Assembly (NCBI RefSeq): GCF_027580225.2
Contig: NC_073348.2
Span: 21,968,501 to 22,032,500, forward strand
Origin: Misgurnus anguillicaudatus
Taxonomy: Eukaryota > Chordata > Actinopteri > Cypriniformes > Cobitidae
DNA length: 64,000 bases
Direction: 5' to 3'
Shown one piece after another: positions 43,304-54,510 of the stretch. The position numbers were made by a program, and so were the translations under genes. The notes beneath the pieces are model-generated. The model saw nothing but the letters and a program-made list of their open reading frames with translations, ran no database searches and was not told the DNA's origin. The first letter of the stretch is position 1. Each line of letters opens with the position of its first letter.

Positions 43304-44708
43304 TTCCATGTGCGACCCACATTTTGAATTATTATGTAAAATTATGTTTTTATTATCATGACAAAAAGGCACACCTCTTTTCAGAGCACAGTCAGGTTGA
43401 AAAGGATATCAAACGCTCGACTAATTCGCTCTTTTAGCCCAGTGTGTTCTCACCCACCCACTTAACAAGTGGCACCATAACCAGCAACAGGAGTGGGCTA
43501 GCTTTAATTAAACAGTGTTAATTATAACAGTGAGGAGGGACACGCTCATTATACTGATAACAGCTGCTCGCACGAACACCAGCCAACCACCCCCGGATAA
43601 AAACCCATACACCATATCAGAAAAGCACGCACACGACCAATAATCACCTATTACATATGCAAGCATACACACATGCAGCCTTTTATTAGCACAGAAAGAT
43701 GCTCGTATTCCTCCTGGACTGTCGTATGAACTTTACAAGCTGTGAGCTATAGCATCGGTCACTTAAAGGCCTTCGGGGTCTGCAATGTGTTTTGTTAGCC
43801 CTGCGTTTCTATGTGACCTATAAATATTCCCATTAAAGCCATGACCATTTACTCACAGTAGGGGTGGGTCGAGCTGGCAATTTTCCCTCCAATCAATCTC
43901 GTAAAACCACCGCCATTGACTTGTTGTCATAATGTAGCTGCATTATTTATTTAGGGGCATTAAGAAGTGTTAAGTATTAATAAAGATCGGTAACGCCGAA
44001 GGCACAAGACTCAAACTGCACCCATAAAAGTTGCCTTGTAAATAAATAATATCATTTAGTGATATGCTCTCTAGTGTTGCTTTTTCTAGATAACGTTCCT
44101 GAGGTGAATGTAATGTTGGCTGACAGCTTGTTTACATCATTGATGTCTTACTGCCGTTGAAGCACAGATTGGGTGACATGAGAGATGATACATTTTCACT
44201 CAGTCTCACCGTATCTTTCAGCATATCTTTTAATGTTCAGTCAGCTCGGAGGTAAGAGAGCGATCGAGAGTGCTAGGCACTACTGAATGTCTCTGTGTTC
44301 AAGCTCAGTTGTTAGCAACACAAAGGTCATGGTTCATTCCCAGTGAACACACATGCTGATAAAATGTACAGATTGAATAGAATGTAAATTGAACATTTCG
44401 CAAATGCCGGGTAGCTGCAACAAATGGTTTGGTAAAATTGATATATATAAACCCAACCATTGGATTTAAATTAACTTATGCTGGGTTGTTTATTTAAACA
44501 TATGGTTGGGTCAAATATAGACATTTTAGGTTTATTTAAATCAGTAGTTGAGTTTGTCCATATTTTACTCATCCATATATGAGTAAATGATCTTGCTTGT
44601 ATAATACTCCAAAATGCTTGATTTTGATTGCTCGATTGTGACATTCTGGTAAAAAATATCAACCGCGAGCTTTTTAGTATTTTTTCTTATTTTCTACATA
44701 GCTGTGGT
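43304..44708. other. Repeat-poor noncoding stretch with a small SINE piece
   Basis: About 43370-44290 is complex unique sequence. About 44430-44600 has AACCCAACCATTGG and ATGGTTGGGTCAAATA words of an unplaced dispersed repeat. No exon supported. Confidence 0.35.
44300..44390 (+). repeat. SINE fragment (tRNA-Ala-like family)
   Basis: AAGCTCAGTTGTTAGCAACA, GGTCATGGTTCATTCCCAG and ATGCTGATAAAATGTACAG match the layout of the SINE at 16184-16320, with the anticodon region shortened. Confidence 0.6.
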
Positions 44709-44734
44709 GCTTGAAATATAAAGCTGTATTGTAA

Positions 44735-45040
44735 TGATGTGTTCACACCAGACTACTAGAGCAAGCTCCTGATTGGTTAACGCATGTGAAAGCCGTGCAT
44801 GAAATTCTACTCATTCCAGACATTTCCTCGAATTTCCTGATTCGAGACAAGCTCCTGATTGGTTAACGTGGCGCGAATATCCACCAAAGTTCAGATTTTT
44901 CAACTCGCGCGGATTAAGCATAAACGCGCTATTAGCTTAGAACGAATTTGCGCTTCATGCGTCACTTGCGCTTTCCGCGCCGCAGGAAATCACTCACGCT
45001 TTCCGCCTCTTCCGTGGCTGGTGTGAATGCTACATAACAA
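44735..45040. repeat. TTCACACCAG / CTGGTGTGAA repeat, copy 1
   Basis: GTTCACACCAGAC on the left and GGCTGGTGTGAATGC on the right are inverted tips. The interior has AGCAAGCTCCTGATTGGTTAA and GCGCGAAT words. The same family lies at 54511-54950. Confidence 0.65.
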
Positions 45041-45436
45041 TGCAAAAGCGCTGTATTAATAAAATTCAATTAAATTGAATTTACAGTACATCTGTCTACT
45101 ATAATTCGTGTATGATTCGTTCATTTTGTTTTTCCAATTGAAACCAAAAATGAAAGAAAAAAATACTTTTTGAACAAATACTTTTGTGATTTGAGCACAA
45201 AAATTAAGTTCCAATAAACAATTTATTTTGTTGTATTTTCATTTGGTTATAATTGGATAAACAAAAGAACAAATGCACTGCAAAAAAATGAATTACTTTC
45301 TTACTTAGTATTTTTGTCTTGTTTACAGTACAAATATCAAAAAATTCTTAAATTAAAAAAGAGAAAAAAAATCTTGAAATAAGTAAACTTTTTTCTTAAG
45401 CACTTAATTCAAGAAAAAAATTCTCACCCCATTCTA

Positions 45437-46665
45437 CCCAGTCTCACAAAATTATGTACCTATAGTCACGTAATTTTTTGATTATTTTTCGTGATACTGT
45501 CACGAATTTCTGTTTATGTGTCATTGTCACGTATTTGTTACTCAACTGCTTTTTCCTATTTTCAAACCATTTTCGCTTCAGTTTAGGGTTAGATTTGGTG
45601 TTTGCGTTAGGATGTCACTTAAAGGCTATGTTTACACGTGGGCGAATATTTTCAGAAGCAGACATTTCAACCTCTCCGGTTTCAAAAATAATAACGTGCA
45701 CTAATGTCAGTTTTCAGAAAAGTGTTAATTTACACGTACCCGTGCATATATGCCGTCAAGAGAAGCTCAAGCCCTCAAACCCCTGGTGGTGACGCCGACT
45801 GGTTCTTTGTGTTGGAGGGAGGAGTTGTTGCAGTAGGTGTTCGATGACGTCAAAGTACCGCGAGAGCGATTTGAAATTAGACCTCTACGTGTGATTTCTC
45901 AACTCGCTCTTACGGTATGTTGACATCATCTGCCTGTCGGTTCTTGCAGCGCCTCATAAAGTCGAACACGCGTAAAGTTGCTGACCTCCGAGCACTCGTC
46001 TTTGCTCCTCAACATAATGAAGCAGCTGTATTTGCAAATACAAACACACGAAACAAGTTTGCACGAACATAAATGTGATCATGGAAGCGTTCGGAGTAGC
46101 AGTCACATGTAAACATAGGTCGCACTTTTGACGTAGGTGCAAGCTCTGGCGCGAGCTACTGTGACATTGGCTGCCTAAACATCCGTTTGTCTCAGTTTAC
46201 ATGCAAGCGTGCAAATGAAGGTTTTTATAATATCCACTTTGGCCGGAGTTTTATAAAGAATCGGTTTCAGAGGCTAAATCTATGTTTGCGTGTAAACGAA
46301 GGACGCAAACTAAGATAAATGTCTCATTTTTTCAAAATAACCATGTACGTCTAAACATAGCCTAAGTATTGGTTTATACTATTTTTTTCTGATTTATTTT
46401 TTTATATTTTCTAAATTTTAAAACATTGTCGCCTGGCATTAGGGTTAGAGTTGGGTTTGGGTAAGGATGTCATTTTATGTAAATGTAACACTAAACCAAA
46501 GTGACAATGGTAAGAAAATAGGACAAAAGAGTTGAGTAACCAATATGTGACAATGACACACAAACAGAAATTCGTGACATGATCACAAAAAACGCAGAAA
46601 TTCATGACAGTATCACGAAAAAGAATCAAAAAATTACTTGATTATCGGTACATAATTTCGTGTGA
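45437..46665. mobile_element. hAT-like MITE (shared-core family), middle layer
   Basis: Ends ACCCAGTCTCACAAAATTA and TAATTTCGTGTGATTTGG are inverted. CCCCATTC (left) and CCCCATTG (right) flank it, an 8-bp duplication with one mismatch. The core words (GGGTTAGATTTGGTG, GTCGCCTGGCATTAGGG, GAGTTGAGTAACCAATA) match the copies at 13346 and 17437. The inner element sits between them. Confidence 0.82.
45625..46368. mobile_element. TIR element (GGCTATGTTTACACG ends), inner layer
   Basis: AGGCTATGTTTACACGT and ACGTCTAAACATAGCCT are the inverted ends. The likely duplication is TAA (3 bp), which would fit PIF/Harbinger. It encloses a diverged copy (45843-45970) of the GC-rich foldback seen at 3795-3965. 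Confidence 0.8.
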
Positions 46666-46864
46666 TTTGGCTGCCCCATTGGCAGATTTTTTGCTTGTTT
46701 CAAGCACAAATTCAACTAAATTTGATATATTTTGTTTAAAAACTAGTCTTATTTTCTTAGGTCTTTTTGCTCATCAAGAAAATACACCTTGATTTAAGAC
46801 TATTTTAGATATTTGTAGTAAATACAAGACAAAAACCAAGTAAGAAAGTCATTTTTTTGCAGTG

Positions 46865-48251
46865 TGATACATAGATTTTCTATAAATCTCCCTCTTTCTT
46901 CTCAAATCAGTATTTCATGTCAATTTATTTACCTATTAAGTACGCAGGTAATAAGCAATACAATCTAGCATAAAATAAATTGAACGTTTATCCAAGACCC
47001 ATCGGGTTTGCATTGGAGTTTATTCTTCAGAAATGACCGTCTGACTGAACATTATCCAGCACTTACTCAACTTGACTTCAGCACACAGTGATTGTTTGTC
47101 GACTGAGATCAAGAAAAAATACGGACCGTTTTTTATTATATCGTTTTTGGGCGGTCGGCCGGGTAAGTGAGTTTAGTTTGATGAATGAAGGCAGATGAAA
47201 ATATGCGTGTTCTCTCTGAAAAGAGGTTTCAATTCTGAAGAACTCATCTAGGCACCCGCCTCACGTTTGACGTGCCCCGTTGTTTGCAAAATGATCATGA
47301 CACTACAATTTCAACTCGATTTTTTATGGAGGGTGGGTGGTAGAGATTGTGAAAGTCTAAAGGAAACAGGGACCACAAACATCGACTGACTGAGGCTAAT
47401 GATGTCGTTCCTTCAGAAGCCACCTGAATTCTCCACAGAGCAAGGGGGGAACCCACCGGCGGAGTACGCTGGGAATTGTTTTTCTGTTTTTAACTGGCAA
47501 CCAGCCAGATGTTTCTCTCTATGCCAGGTGTTCTTTTATTTATCACTCATGCAGGAGTGACCTTTATATCTCAACATTAAACAAAGAAATCTTCCTCTCA
47601 GTACAAAGATGTTCCTTCTCATATATATCTCTCAAGGGTAAAACATGTCGGCATCCTATTTATATCAGCATTTGTTCCTCTTTTCAACTCGTGGGTTCAG
47701 TTTCTGTCTATTTGAACACACATTTTTAATAAAAAAAATATTGTATGGAATTTTTACTAAGTGCGTGTTTCTTTATCGCCGTCTAAAATGCAAAAAAAAA
47801 GGTTGTCTTGTAGTTTATCATTACCAATTCTTTTTCAGACTGTACTTTAGAGACTGAATGGGACATAACTCTGGGACCACACTGTGAAAAAAACAATTGA
47901 ACTATGCTGGAGAACATAATTTTTCGTTTTTGTTATTTGTGTGAAAGTGTACATTCAGGCAGCTGCTTTAATCCCTGAGGTGATAAAGTGCTTACATCAG
48001 CTTTGACTAGAGTGCTTTAAGAAACTGTTTTGAATGATAGTTTCAGAAACTCAGACAAAGCGATGCCATTTACTATGTTGTAAAATTGCACATTATTTGG
48101 CAAATATCATTGTTTTCGTGTATTTCTTGAATAATATGGATGGTGATTTTTTTTAAAGTTCCTAGGGTGTTTTTAGAAGTTTTTGCCACATTGCAAAAAC
48201 ACAGGTGGTTGTTGGGATTTTTTGATGATTTTCGGAAGCCTGGAATTCTTA
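46865..48251. other. Repeat-poor noncoding stretch
   Basis: About 46940-47480 is complex and unrepeated. The rest is AT-rich; the 70-aa frame at 47645 has no domain. Confidence 0.35.
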
Positions 48252-48380
48252 CCCAGTCTCACAAAATTACATACCTATAGGCACGTAATTGTTTGATTCT
48301 TTTTCGTGATACTGTCACGAATTTCTAAGTTTTTTCGTGATCGTATCACAAATTTCTGTTTACGTGTTATTTTCACATAT
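48252..48380. repeat. Shared-core MITE family, left-arm fragment
   Basis: TTACCCAGTCTCACAAAATT, then CACGTAATTGTTTGATTC and TCGTGATACTGTCACGAATT reproduce the left arm of 45437-46665. The core and right arm are missing; the sequence leaves homology after about 48380. Confidence 0.75.
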
Positions 48381-48650
48381 AGTTGGGTTTGGGTAAATAA
48401 CAAACTGTTGCCAGTAAATAACATAAATCTAAATCTACAGTAAGTTACTGGCAAACAGCTGCAGTACGTGCACAGTCAAATGCACAGCCTTGCAAACTAA
48501 TTTATTTGACTTGTACGTGTACAAAGACGTTTGTCACATCCGCATTGCGTTAAAATGCAATGCCTCTCCTGGGCTATAGGCCCTGTCCCAAATGGCACAC
48601 TCCAGACTTGGGGACTTCCTTACCCTGGGTTCCCTTTCAGTCGGTCACTA

Positions 48651-48812
48651 CGACGTCACGTCGTGACCGACGAATTGGGAACTCGCTTAGAGAGACCAAT
48701 CTACTCGTATACTACTAAAACGCCAATGAACTTGGCATTGAGATATTTGCATAATGCTGGCGCCGCCCCGCCAGGTGCGTATATAAGGCGCACGTGCAAA
48801 TAGGGAAATCAG
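48651..48812 (+). repeat. DIRS left inverted terminal repeat
   Basis: It pairs with 54303-54464. TATATAAGG in the repeat is a good TATA box, so each end could start transcription inward. The outer 22 bases (48629-48650) are unique to this end and reappear inverted in the internal complementary region. Confidence 0.85.
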
Positions 48813-49199
48813 CTTTTTCGCTTCGAAAGCCGGCTTTATCTGACTGAGAAGCTACTATCTGCTCTTCTGGGAACGGTTGCTGAAGTTGATTGACAAGCAG
48901 TACTAACACAGCGGACGCTCGCAGTATTCCACTGCTCTGCATATTTTTTGTTTTGAGTTTAGTGTGTGCGTTGCCTTTCCCTGTGCGCATCATCAGCTGA
49001 GCACCTAAAGAGTGATTTCCCTAAAAGAGTGATACGTGAGAGCTCTGTGTCTTTTTAAAGACAGCCACTCTCTCGTATATTCGGAGATCAGCGTCCTTTT
49101 CAGGATTGCTTTTCGTCCGTGCGATCTTGGATGTGAGAGGTATAAGGGTTCCAGTTACGGTCACGAGCGCTGTCTTCATGCTTGGGCATCAAGCACTCT

Positions 49200-50340
49200 G
49201 AGGCTACGCTCGTGGAGAGTTTTTGTTCTCTCGGTGAGAGCATAACCCTCTTGGATTGCGGAGACGACTGACGTTTCTACGGGAATGCTGTCCGCGTCTT
49301 TGCAGTGCTGACACCGCCATGGTGCGACTGTCAAGCGCTCGCATGACGCTCTTCGCATCTCTACGCTGAGGAGGACGGAGGATGCGTCCTCCACCTACCG
49401 GCCTTTCATCCTCAGCCGGTTGAGGTTCCGGTGGAGACGGCAGAGTCGTGTTCTACGATGTCTGCCGAATCCATTGGACCTCCTTCTGGTCCCGTTCACT
49501 TCTGCAGCATCAGAGGGGTGTCCAATTTTCCTCCGAAGTGGAGTCGTTCCGGAGATGGCGGCCGTGCTCGCTCGAGCGGCGGTAACGGTAGAGTTGGAGG
49601 GGTTAACCCCTCTCCGCCCGAACCGTACCGCCCACGTGATTGGTATTTCGGAGCTGCTCGGGCCTCTCGGTCCTCTGCTCCTGTGCCTTTCTTCCCGACG
49701 GCACGAAGAGCTGACGTGGTTTGCGGCCATCCGGCCGTTCAGCTTCAGCTTTCACCCCTCACCTCCCTCACCAATGGAGCCGCTAAGGGCAGGGACCCTT
49801 CAGTGGAGCGGGGGGGTTGCGATGCAGCTGCGTTCCTGGAGGGACCACCCAACCCTTCCTTCCCGTGTTTGTAGATAGTCGTCCGGTTACGGGCGCTGTC
49901 CGTCAGGCATGCGGAGAGGCGGCTTCAGCCCTGCACGCAATAACGTTGCTACGGGTTCTCCAAGGATTTACGAGGGAGGCCGCGACTTTCAGTCGTGCGA
50001 TGTTCACGACAGTGGTTCAAGATCGCCACCTTTGGCTGTGTCTGGCTGACGGACGCAGGCGAGAACAACTTCTTGAATGCTCCTGTCTCACAGACCGGCC
50101 TCTTCGGCGAGGCCGTGGAGTCGTACAGCTCCGCTGCGCAGACTGAGGCGATCTCTGTGGTCATGCCCCGGTGAAGGAGAGCTGCCCTTGGTAAAAACCA
50201 CCATGCCGGTTCCTCAGTCTGCCTCTCGCCATCGGCGTCCTGCGGCGACCACCTCCGTTCCCCTCTTCGGACCCCATCTCGGCAGCGCGGGGGAACCGGT
50301 CGTCAGCAGCTCGCCCCGCCCGCTTAGCCGCTTCCCGTGA
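49200..50340 (+). pseudogene. DIRS gag-like protein, multiply broken
   Basis: DIRS ORF1 encodes a gag-like structural protein. Spliced by eye across frames, recognisable pieces are NAVRVFAVLTPPWCD near 49280, a long open run from about 49431 to 49874, and NAPVSQTGLFGEAVESYSS with TEAISVVMPR near 50080-50175, a segment typical of DIRS gag. At least three stops or shifts separate them (for example the TAG after FPCL at 49875). High GC and competing open frames on both strands here are a by-product of this coding-derived composition. Confidence 0.65.
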
Positions 50341-50559
50341 GATCGGGAGTTTAAGTGGCCAGTAAGCGGGCGACCTGGATTGGCAGAGGATCACTCTTCA
50401 GGAGACGGTGATTCGCTCCTTCCCCCGATAGAGGGTCGGGTGGAAAATTCTTGGTTTGCATATGTTCCACCGGCTGTTTAGCCGGTGCCCACTAACCACA
50501 CACAGAGTGCATTCCTCTTCCCTCTTCAGGTCTCCAGAGGATCGAGAGAGCCGTGAGCG

Positions 50560-52560
50560 GGCACACACCAGCTCACCCTACCTCTCCTCTATCGCCAGCG
50601 GGTGTTCTGAGGAGTCCGAGCCCTCCACTCAGGAGACCGGACCACCAGCAAACCCGTCGGAGTCTGCGTCCTCAGCTGAGGAGACCGGACGACCGTTTCC
50701 CTCAGTGGGCTCAGGTCAGTGTCACACACACACATACTGTAGATGCTTATGCTGTCACGGCAGACGCACCGGCAGTCCCGCCTGTCCCGCCTCGCTGCCC
50801 CGCCGCGGGTACACCGGTAGTGTCGTTAATTCTCCTCGTACGGTGCCTGGGTGCTTGGCTTCAGTTCCCAGCCCGTTTCGTTGGGTTTTACGCACGATCC
50901 GCCTCGGTTACTATAGTGAAAGTATCCGATGCACATGTACTGCGTGCATAAGTCGATGTCCTGCTGGCGAAGGATTATCGAGCCGGTCCCTCTTACCGAG
51001 ATGATGATATGATGATAGGGTTTTCCAGCCTTTATCTCATAGTACCCAAAATACGCGGTGGGTTACGATCGATTTGATTTACGCCCGGCTCTACGAAGGT
51101 GGTCTTTTTTTGGATGATAACGCAGAGGCTCGTATTTCAATATTCAGATCGGTTGCAGCTTTAGACCTGTAAGACGTGTACTTTTGTGTCCATCTCCCCT
51201 CGCCTTAGACCGTTTTTCGCTCTGCGTCGTGGGGTGGGCATATTAATATTAAGTACATTATTCGAGCTGTCTCTCTCTCTCCGTGTCTCCATGAAAGTGC
51301 TAGTCACGGCATAAAAATATCAGAGAGAGAGCGTTGTTCGCATTCTGCTTTTATTTACGTTGACTTATAATAGCCCGTTTTTGGCAGACGTGCGCGAACA
51401 CAGAGAGTTAATGCTTCGGCATCTCGCTCGTTTAAGTCATCAGGTCGACTGGGAAAGAGCAACTTTGCCCCGTGCAGAGGATCCTTTTTCTCAGTATGGA
51501 ATTAGACTCGATCAACTAATTGGCGTGTTTTACAAGAGCGCGCAACTAGTCAGTTCTGACTTGCCTCGGTTTAATTTGAGGGAAGTACACGGTCCCTCTG
51601 ATACAATTTCAGAAGCTCCTGGACATATGACAGCATGCTGCAGCCGTGACACTGCTCGAGCTGCGTCATATGAGACCGCTTCAGCGTTGGCTTTACGATC
51701 GAGTCTCGAGGAGAGCGTGGCGCACCGGCATACATTGTGTAAACACTACACCTGCGTGTCATTTAAATTTTCCCGTAGTAGACCCAGCATTTCTGATAGC
51801 AAGATATGCCTCTGAGGGGTCTCCTGGCATTCTGTAGCATGCGATGCCCTAAGCACGGGATGTTCAGCCACGTATGACGGGCCTGCAGTCTGGGGTGTGC
51901 ATAGCACCCCAACTGCCGCGAGCGGTGCGCTGTATATCTGGGACTTGTACGCTCCGCTATGGAGATGCGAGGGAAGGATGTATTTGTCGACACCGATAAC
52001 TTTGCGACTGTTGCGTTATTTACCGTTAAGGCGGTTTTGCGCTCCTGTCACCTGTCGCATCTCGCTCGTCATCTCCTCCTTTGGAGTCAGAAGCATCTGA
52101 GGTCCCTTCGTGCCATTCACATCCCGGGATCGCTCAATACAGCGGTACGCGCTTCCCGAGCTGCGCCCCCGGCGAATGGCGACTCCACCCCCAGACGGTC
52201 CAGCTAATTTGGAAGAAGTTCGGTTGTGCGTAGATAGATCTGTTTGCGTCGCCGGACGATACCCAATGTCACCTATTTTATTCACTAACCGAGGGCAGCC
52301 TCGGCGTGGATGCGTTGGCACACAGCTGACCGCGGGGGGTGCGTAAATACGCATTCCTTCCAGTGAGCTTTGTTGCGCAGACACTGTGCAAAGTCAGGCA
52401 GGACGAGGAGAGCCTTTATTAATCGTCCGTACTGGACGACCAAGAATTGGTTTTCATAGTTAATGCTCCTCGCGACAGCCCTCCCTGACGGATTCCCCTG
52501 AGGAAGGACTTTCTTTCTTAGGAAGGGGCACATTTGGCACTCGCGCCCCGACCTGTCCAT
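50560..52560 (+). pseudogene. DIRS reverse transcriptase-RNase H, multiply broken
   Basis: Pieces follow the DIRS RT order: AWLQFPARFVGFY near 50860, VLLAKDYRAGPSYRDDD then GLRSI near 50960-51085, LRPFFALRRGVGI near 51200-51240, and ADVREHRELMLRHLARL near 51390. The RT active-site block that should read YLDD just before ADVREHRE is replaced by TLTYN. RNase H-like sequence follows (VDTDNF near 51985, SHLARHLLLWSQKHLR near 52055, AIHIPGSLN near 52120). Frames change at least four times. It cannot make an active enzyme. Confidence 0.7.
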
Positions 52561-52562
52561 GT

Positions 52563-53626
52563 ATGGTCGTTGAGCGCGCGCAAGGTTTAGGTGATTTATC
52601 GCAAGCGGTATCTAACACCATCGACGCGGTTCGAGCACCGTCCACAGGACGGGCTTACGCGCTTAATGAAACCTTTTCGTCACCCGGTGCTCTTCGCAAC
52701 GCGAGGACTCAGAGAATGCCCTTTAACATTATGCTTTTATATCTTTAACATGGGTTAGATGGTAGGCTGTCCCTCCGCCATTTAAGTTGATATCGCCGCT
52801 ATTTCTGCTCATCACTCACTTATCTACGGCAGATCAGTTGGCCAGCATGATTTAATTATTACATTTTAAGAGGCGCTCGTAGGCTAAACCCCTCGCGCCC
52901 TCCCTCTTTACTCCCGAGACCTGTCCATGGTGCTGAAGCCTTCTGGTCTCCGATTTTAGCCTTTGCAGTTTGCGAGTCTGAAGTTTTTTATCAATGAAAA
53001 CTCTGACCCTGCTAGCATTGGCCTCCATGAGGAGAGTAGGGGATTTACATGCATTCTCTGTTGACGATTCGTGCTTTTAGTTTGGTCCTGCTGTCTCACT
53101 GAAGACCCAGACCAGGCTACGTGCCCAAAGTTCCCACCACTCCCTTCAGAGATAAGGTGGTGAGCTTGCAAGCGTTGCCTTTGGAGCAGGCAAACCCAAC
53201 CGAGGCTTTGTTGGGCCCCGTACGCGCACTGCGATTCTACGTGGTCCGCATGCAAAGCTTCAGGACCTCAGACCAGCTCTTTGTTTGTTATGGTGGCCAG
53301 CAGAAAGGGAAAGCTGTCACTAAGCAGAGGATGTCTCATTGGATAGTTGATACTATCGCCCTGGTTTATAATTTGCAGGGCATTCCTTGCCCCTTAATTT
53401 GAGAGCGCACTCCACTCGGAGTGTTGCCTCATCTTGGGCATTAGCTCGTGGTTCCTCGCTAACAGACATCCGTAGAGCTGCTGGTTGGGCGACACCTAAT
53501 ACGTTCATTAGATTTTACAATGTTCGTATCGAGCCTGTATCCTCTCGTGTTCTGTCCTCACCAGGGAGCACATGGAGGGCAGACTCGCAAGTCGGCTTGC
53601 AGCCTCCGACTGAGGCTCCAAATTGA
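52563..53626 (+). pseudogene. DIRS tyrosine recombinase, frameshifted
   Basis: This enzyme would integrate the circular DNA. It opens with RAPSTGRAYALNETF near 52635, then LTLLALASMRRVGDLHAFSV near 53000-53060, which contains the first catalytic arginine region. The C-terminal part is well kept: RAHSTRSVASSWALARGSS holds the HxxR box, and GWATPNTFIRFYNV holds the catalytic tyrosine (about 53485-53526). The last section is in a different frame from the 93-aa open run at 53121-53402, and stops (TAG near 53079) lie upstream, so the gene is broken. Family length is usually about 350 aa. Confidence 0.78.
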
Positions 53627-54126
53627 GTTTCAGTATGGAAGGCTAACAGAGCAAAAATGCGTAATGGTTTGATTTGCTCTCTCCACTGCCTTGACAGCCT
53701 TTGTTGCGGAGCATTGGCTGTCAGCCTTTCACTAGCTGTATTCTTACGAACCTACGTGTTTGGCCAGGGCCCCACATTGTGTCCCAACGGGTTCCTTTGT
53801 GAGTATTATTCCGTGGGGTTAATCCTACCAGCCCACGTTTCCCTTAGCAGAGCACTGCTTTGCTTACACAGCCACGGCTGTCATTTACCTCAACTACGGT
53901 TGACTTTCGCCCACCAATAGCCCTTAAAGGGGCGGTGGCTTCCGCAGCGTCCCTATACCGCTCAGATAGGGCGCTTCCCAGTCGCTGGCACTACTGTGGG
54001 TTAAAGGAACATCTAGTGCCCGGCCTTCTGCCTTAAAACCTAATTCTCCTTATCCTTAAGTGGAACCGGAGGGCTTTACGCAGACACTGGAAGAGGTCAG
54101 CCCCTAGTGGCGTTTTGGTAGGGATT
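53627..54126 (+). other. DIRS 3' noncoding region
   Basis: Sequence between the recombinase remnant and the internal complementary region; no credible gene (the 87-aa frame at 53657 has no domain). Confidence 0.5.
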
Positions 54127-54234
54127 CCCAATTCGTCGGTCACGACGTGACGTCGTAGTGACCGACTGAAAGGGAACGTCTCGGTTACGGATGTAACCCT
54201 CGTTCCCTGAAGGAGGGAACGGAGACGTCACGTC
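54127..54234 (+). repeat. DIRS internal complementary region
   Basis: The first half (CCCAATTCGTCGGTCACGAC to AAAGGGAAC) is the inverse of the element's left tip; the second half (GTCTCGGTTACGGATGTAAC to GGAGACGTCACG) is the inverse of its right tip. The two meet at AAC|GTC, which fixes both element ends (48629 and 54510). Confidence 0.9.
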
Positions 54235-54302
54235 CCGTCGCCACAGGTGCTGCCACCTGCTGTTTAGGCCGGTCACCTTCCGGCTTTCTCAGCGAACAGA
54301 AG

Positions 54303-54464
54303 CTGATTTCCCTATTTGCACGTGCGCCTTATATACGCACCTGGCGGGGCGGCGCCAGCATTATGCAAATATCTCAATGCCAAGTTCATTGGCGTTTTAG
54401 TAGTATACGAAGCAGATTGGTCTCTCTAAGCGAGTTCCCAATTCGTCGGTCACGACGTGACGTC
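54303..54464 (-). repeat. DIRS right inverted terminal repeat
   Basis: Inverse of 48651-48812, with GCCTTATATACGCACC opposite the left TATA box. The outer 46 bases (54465-54510) are unique to this end and contain a GTTCCCTCCTTCAGGGAAC hairpin. Confidence 0.85.
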
Positions 54465-54510
54465 TCCGTTCCCTCCTTCAGGGAACGAGGGTTACATCCG
54501 TAACCGAGAC

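Larger units (their letters stand above)
45276..46864. mobile_element. CACTG-ended MITE, outer layer of a triple nest
   Basis: CACTGCAAAAAAATGAATTA and the right end (GTCATTTTTTTGCAGTG) are inverted, and GTATTTTTGTCTTGTTT pairs with AATACAAGACAAAAAC. TG flanks both sides. About 1.23 kb of the interior is a second element, itself split by a third. Confidence 0.85.
48629..54510 (+). mobile_element. DIRS-type tyrosine-recombinase retrotransposon, full length but decayed
   Basis: DIRS elements integrate as a circular intermediate by a tyrosine recombinase and make no target duplication. The left inverted terminal repeat (matched part about 48651-48812) contains GCGTATATAAGGCGCACG and a perfect CGACGTCACGTCG palindrome. 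The right one (about 54303-54464) is its inverse. A complementary region at about 54127-54234 joins copies of both outermost ends. Order of content is gag remnant, RT/RNase H remnant, tyrosine recombinase remnant, internal complementary region and right repeat. All frames are interrupted, so it is not autonomous, though the ends look well kept. Confidence 0.9.

Noticed and set aside
49420..49878. Two overlapping 147-152 aa plus frames and a 111-aa minus frame
   Set aside because: GC-rich DIRS gag-derived sequence makes several frames open; only the frame at 49431-49874 fits gag order, and it is a fragment.
50456..51004. 182-aa plus-strand frame
   Set aside because: Shadow frame of the DIRS RT remnant; the RT-like residues are in another frame.
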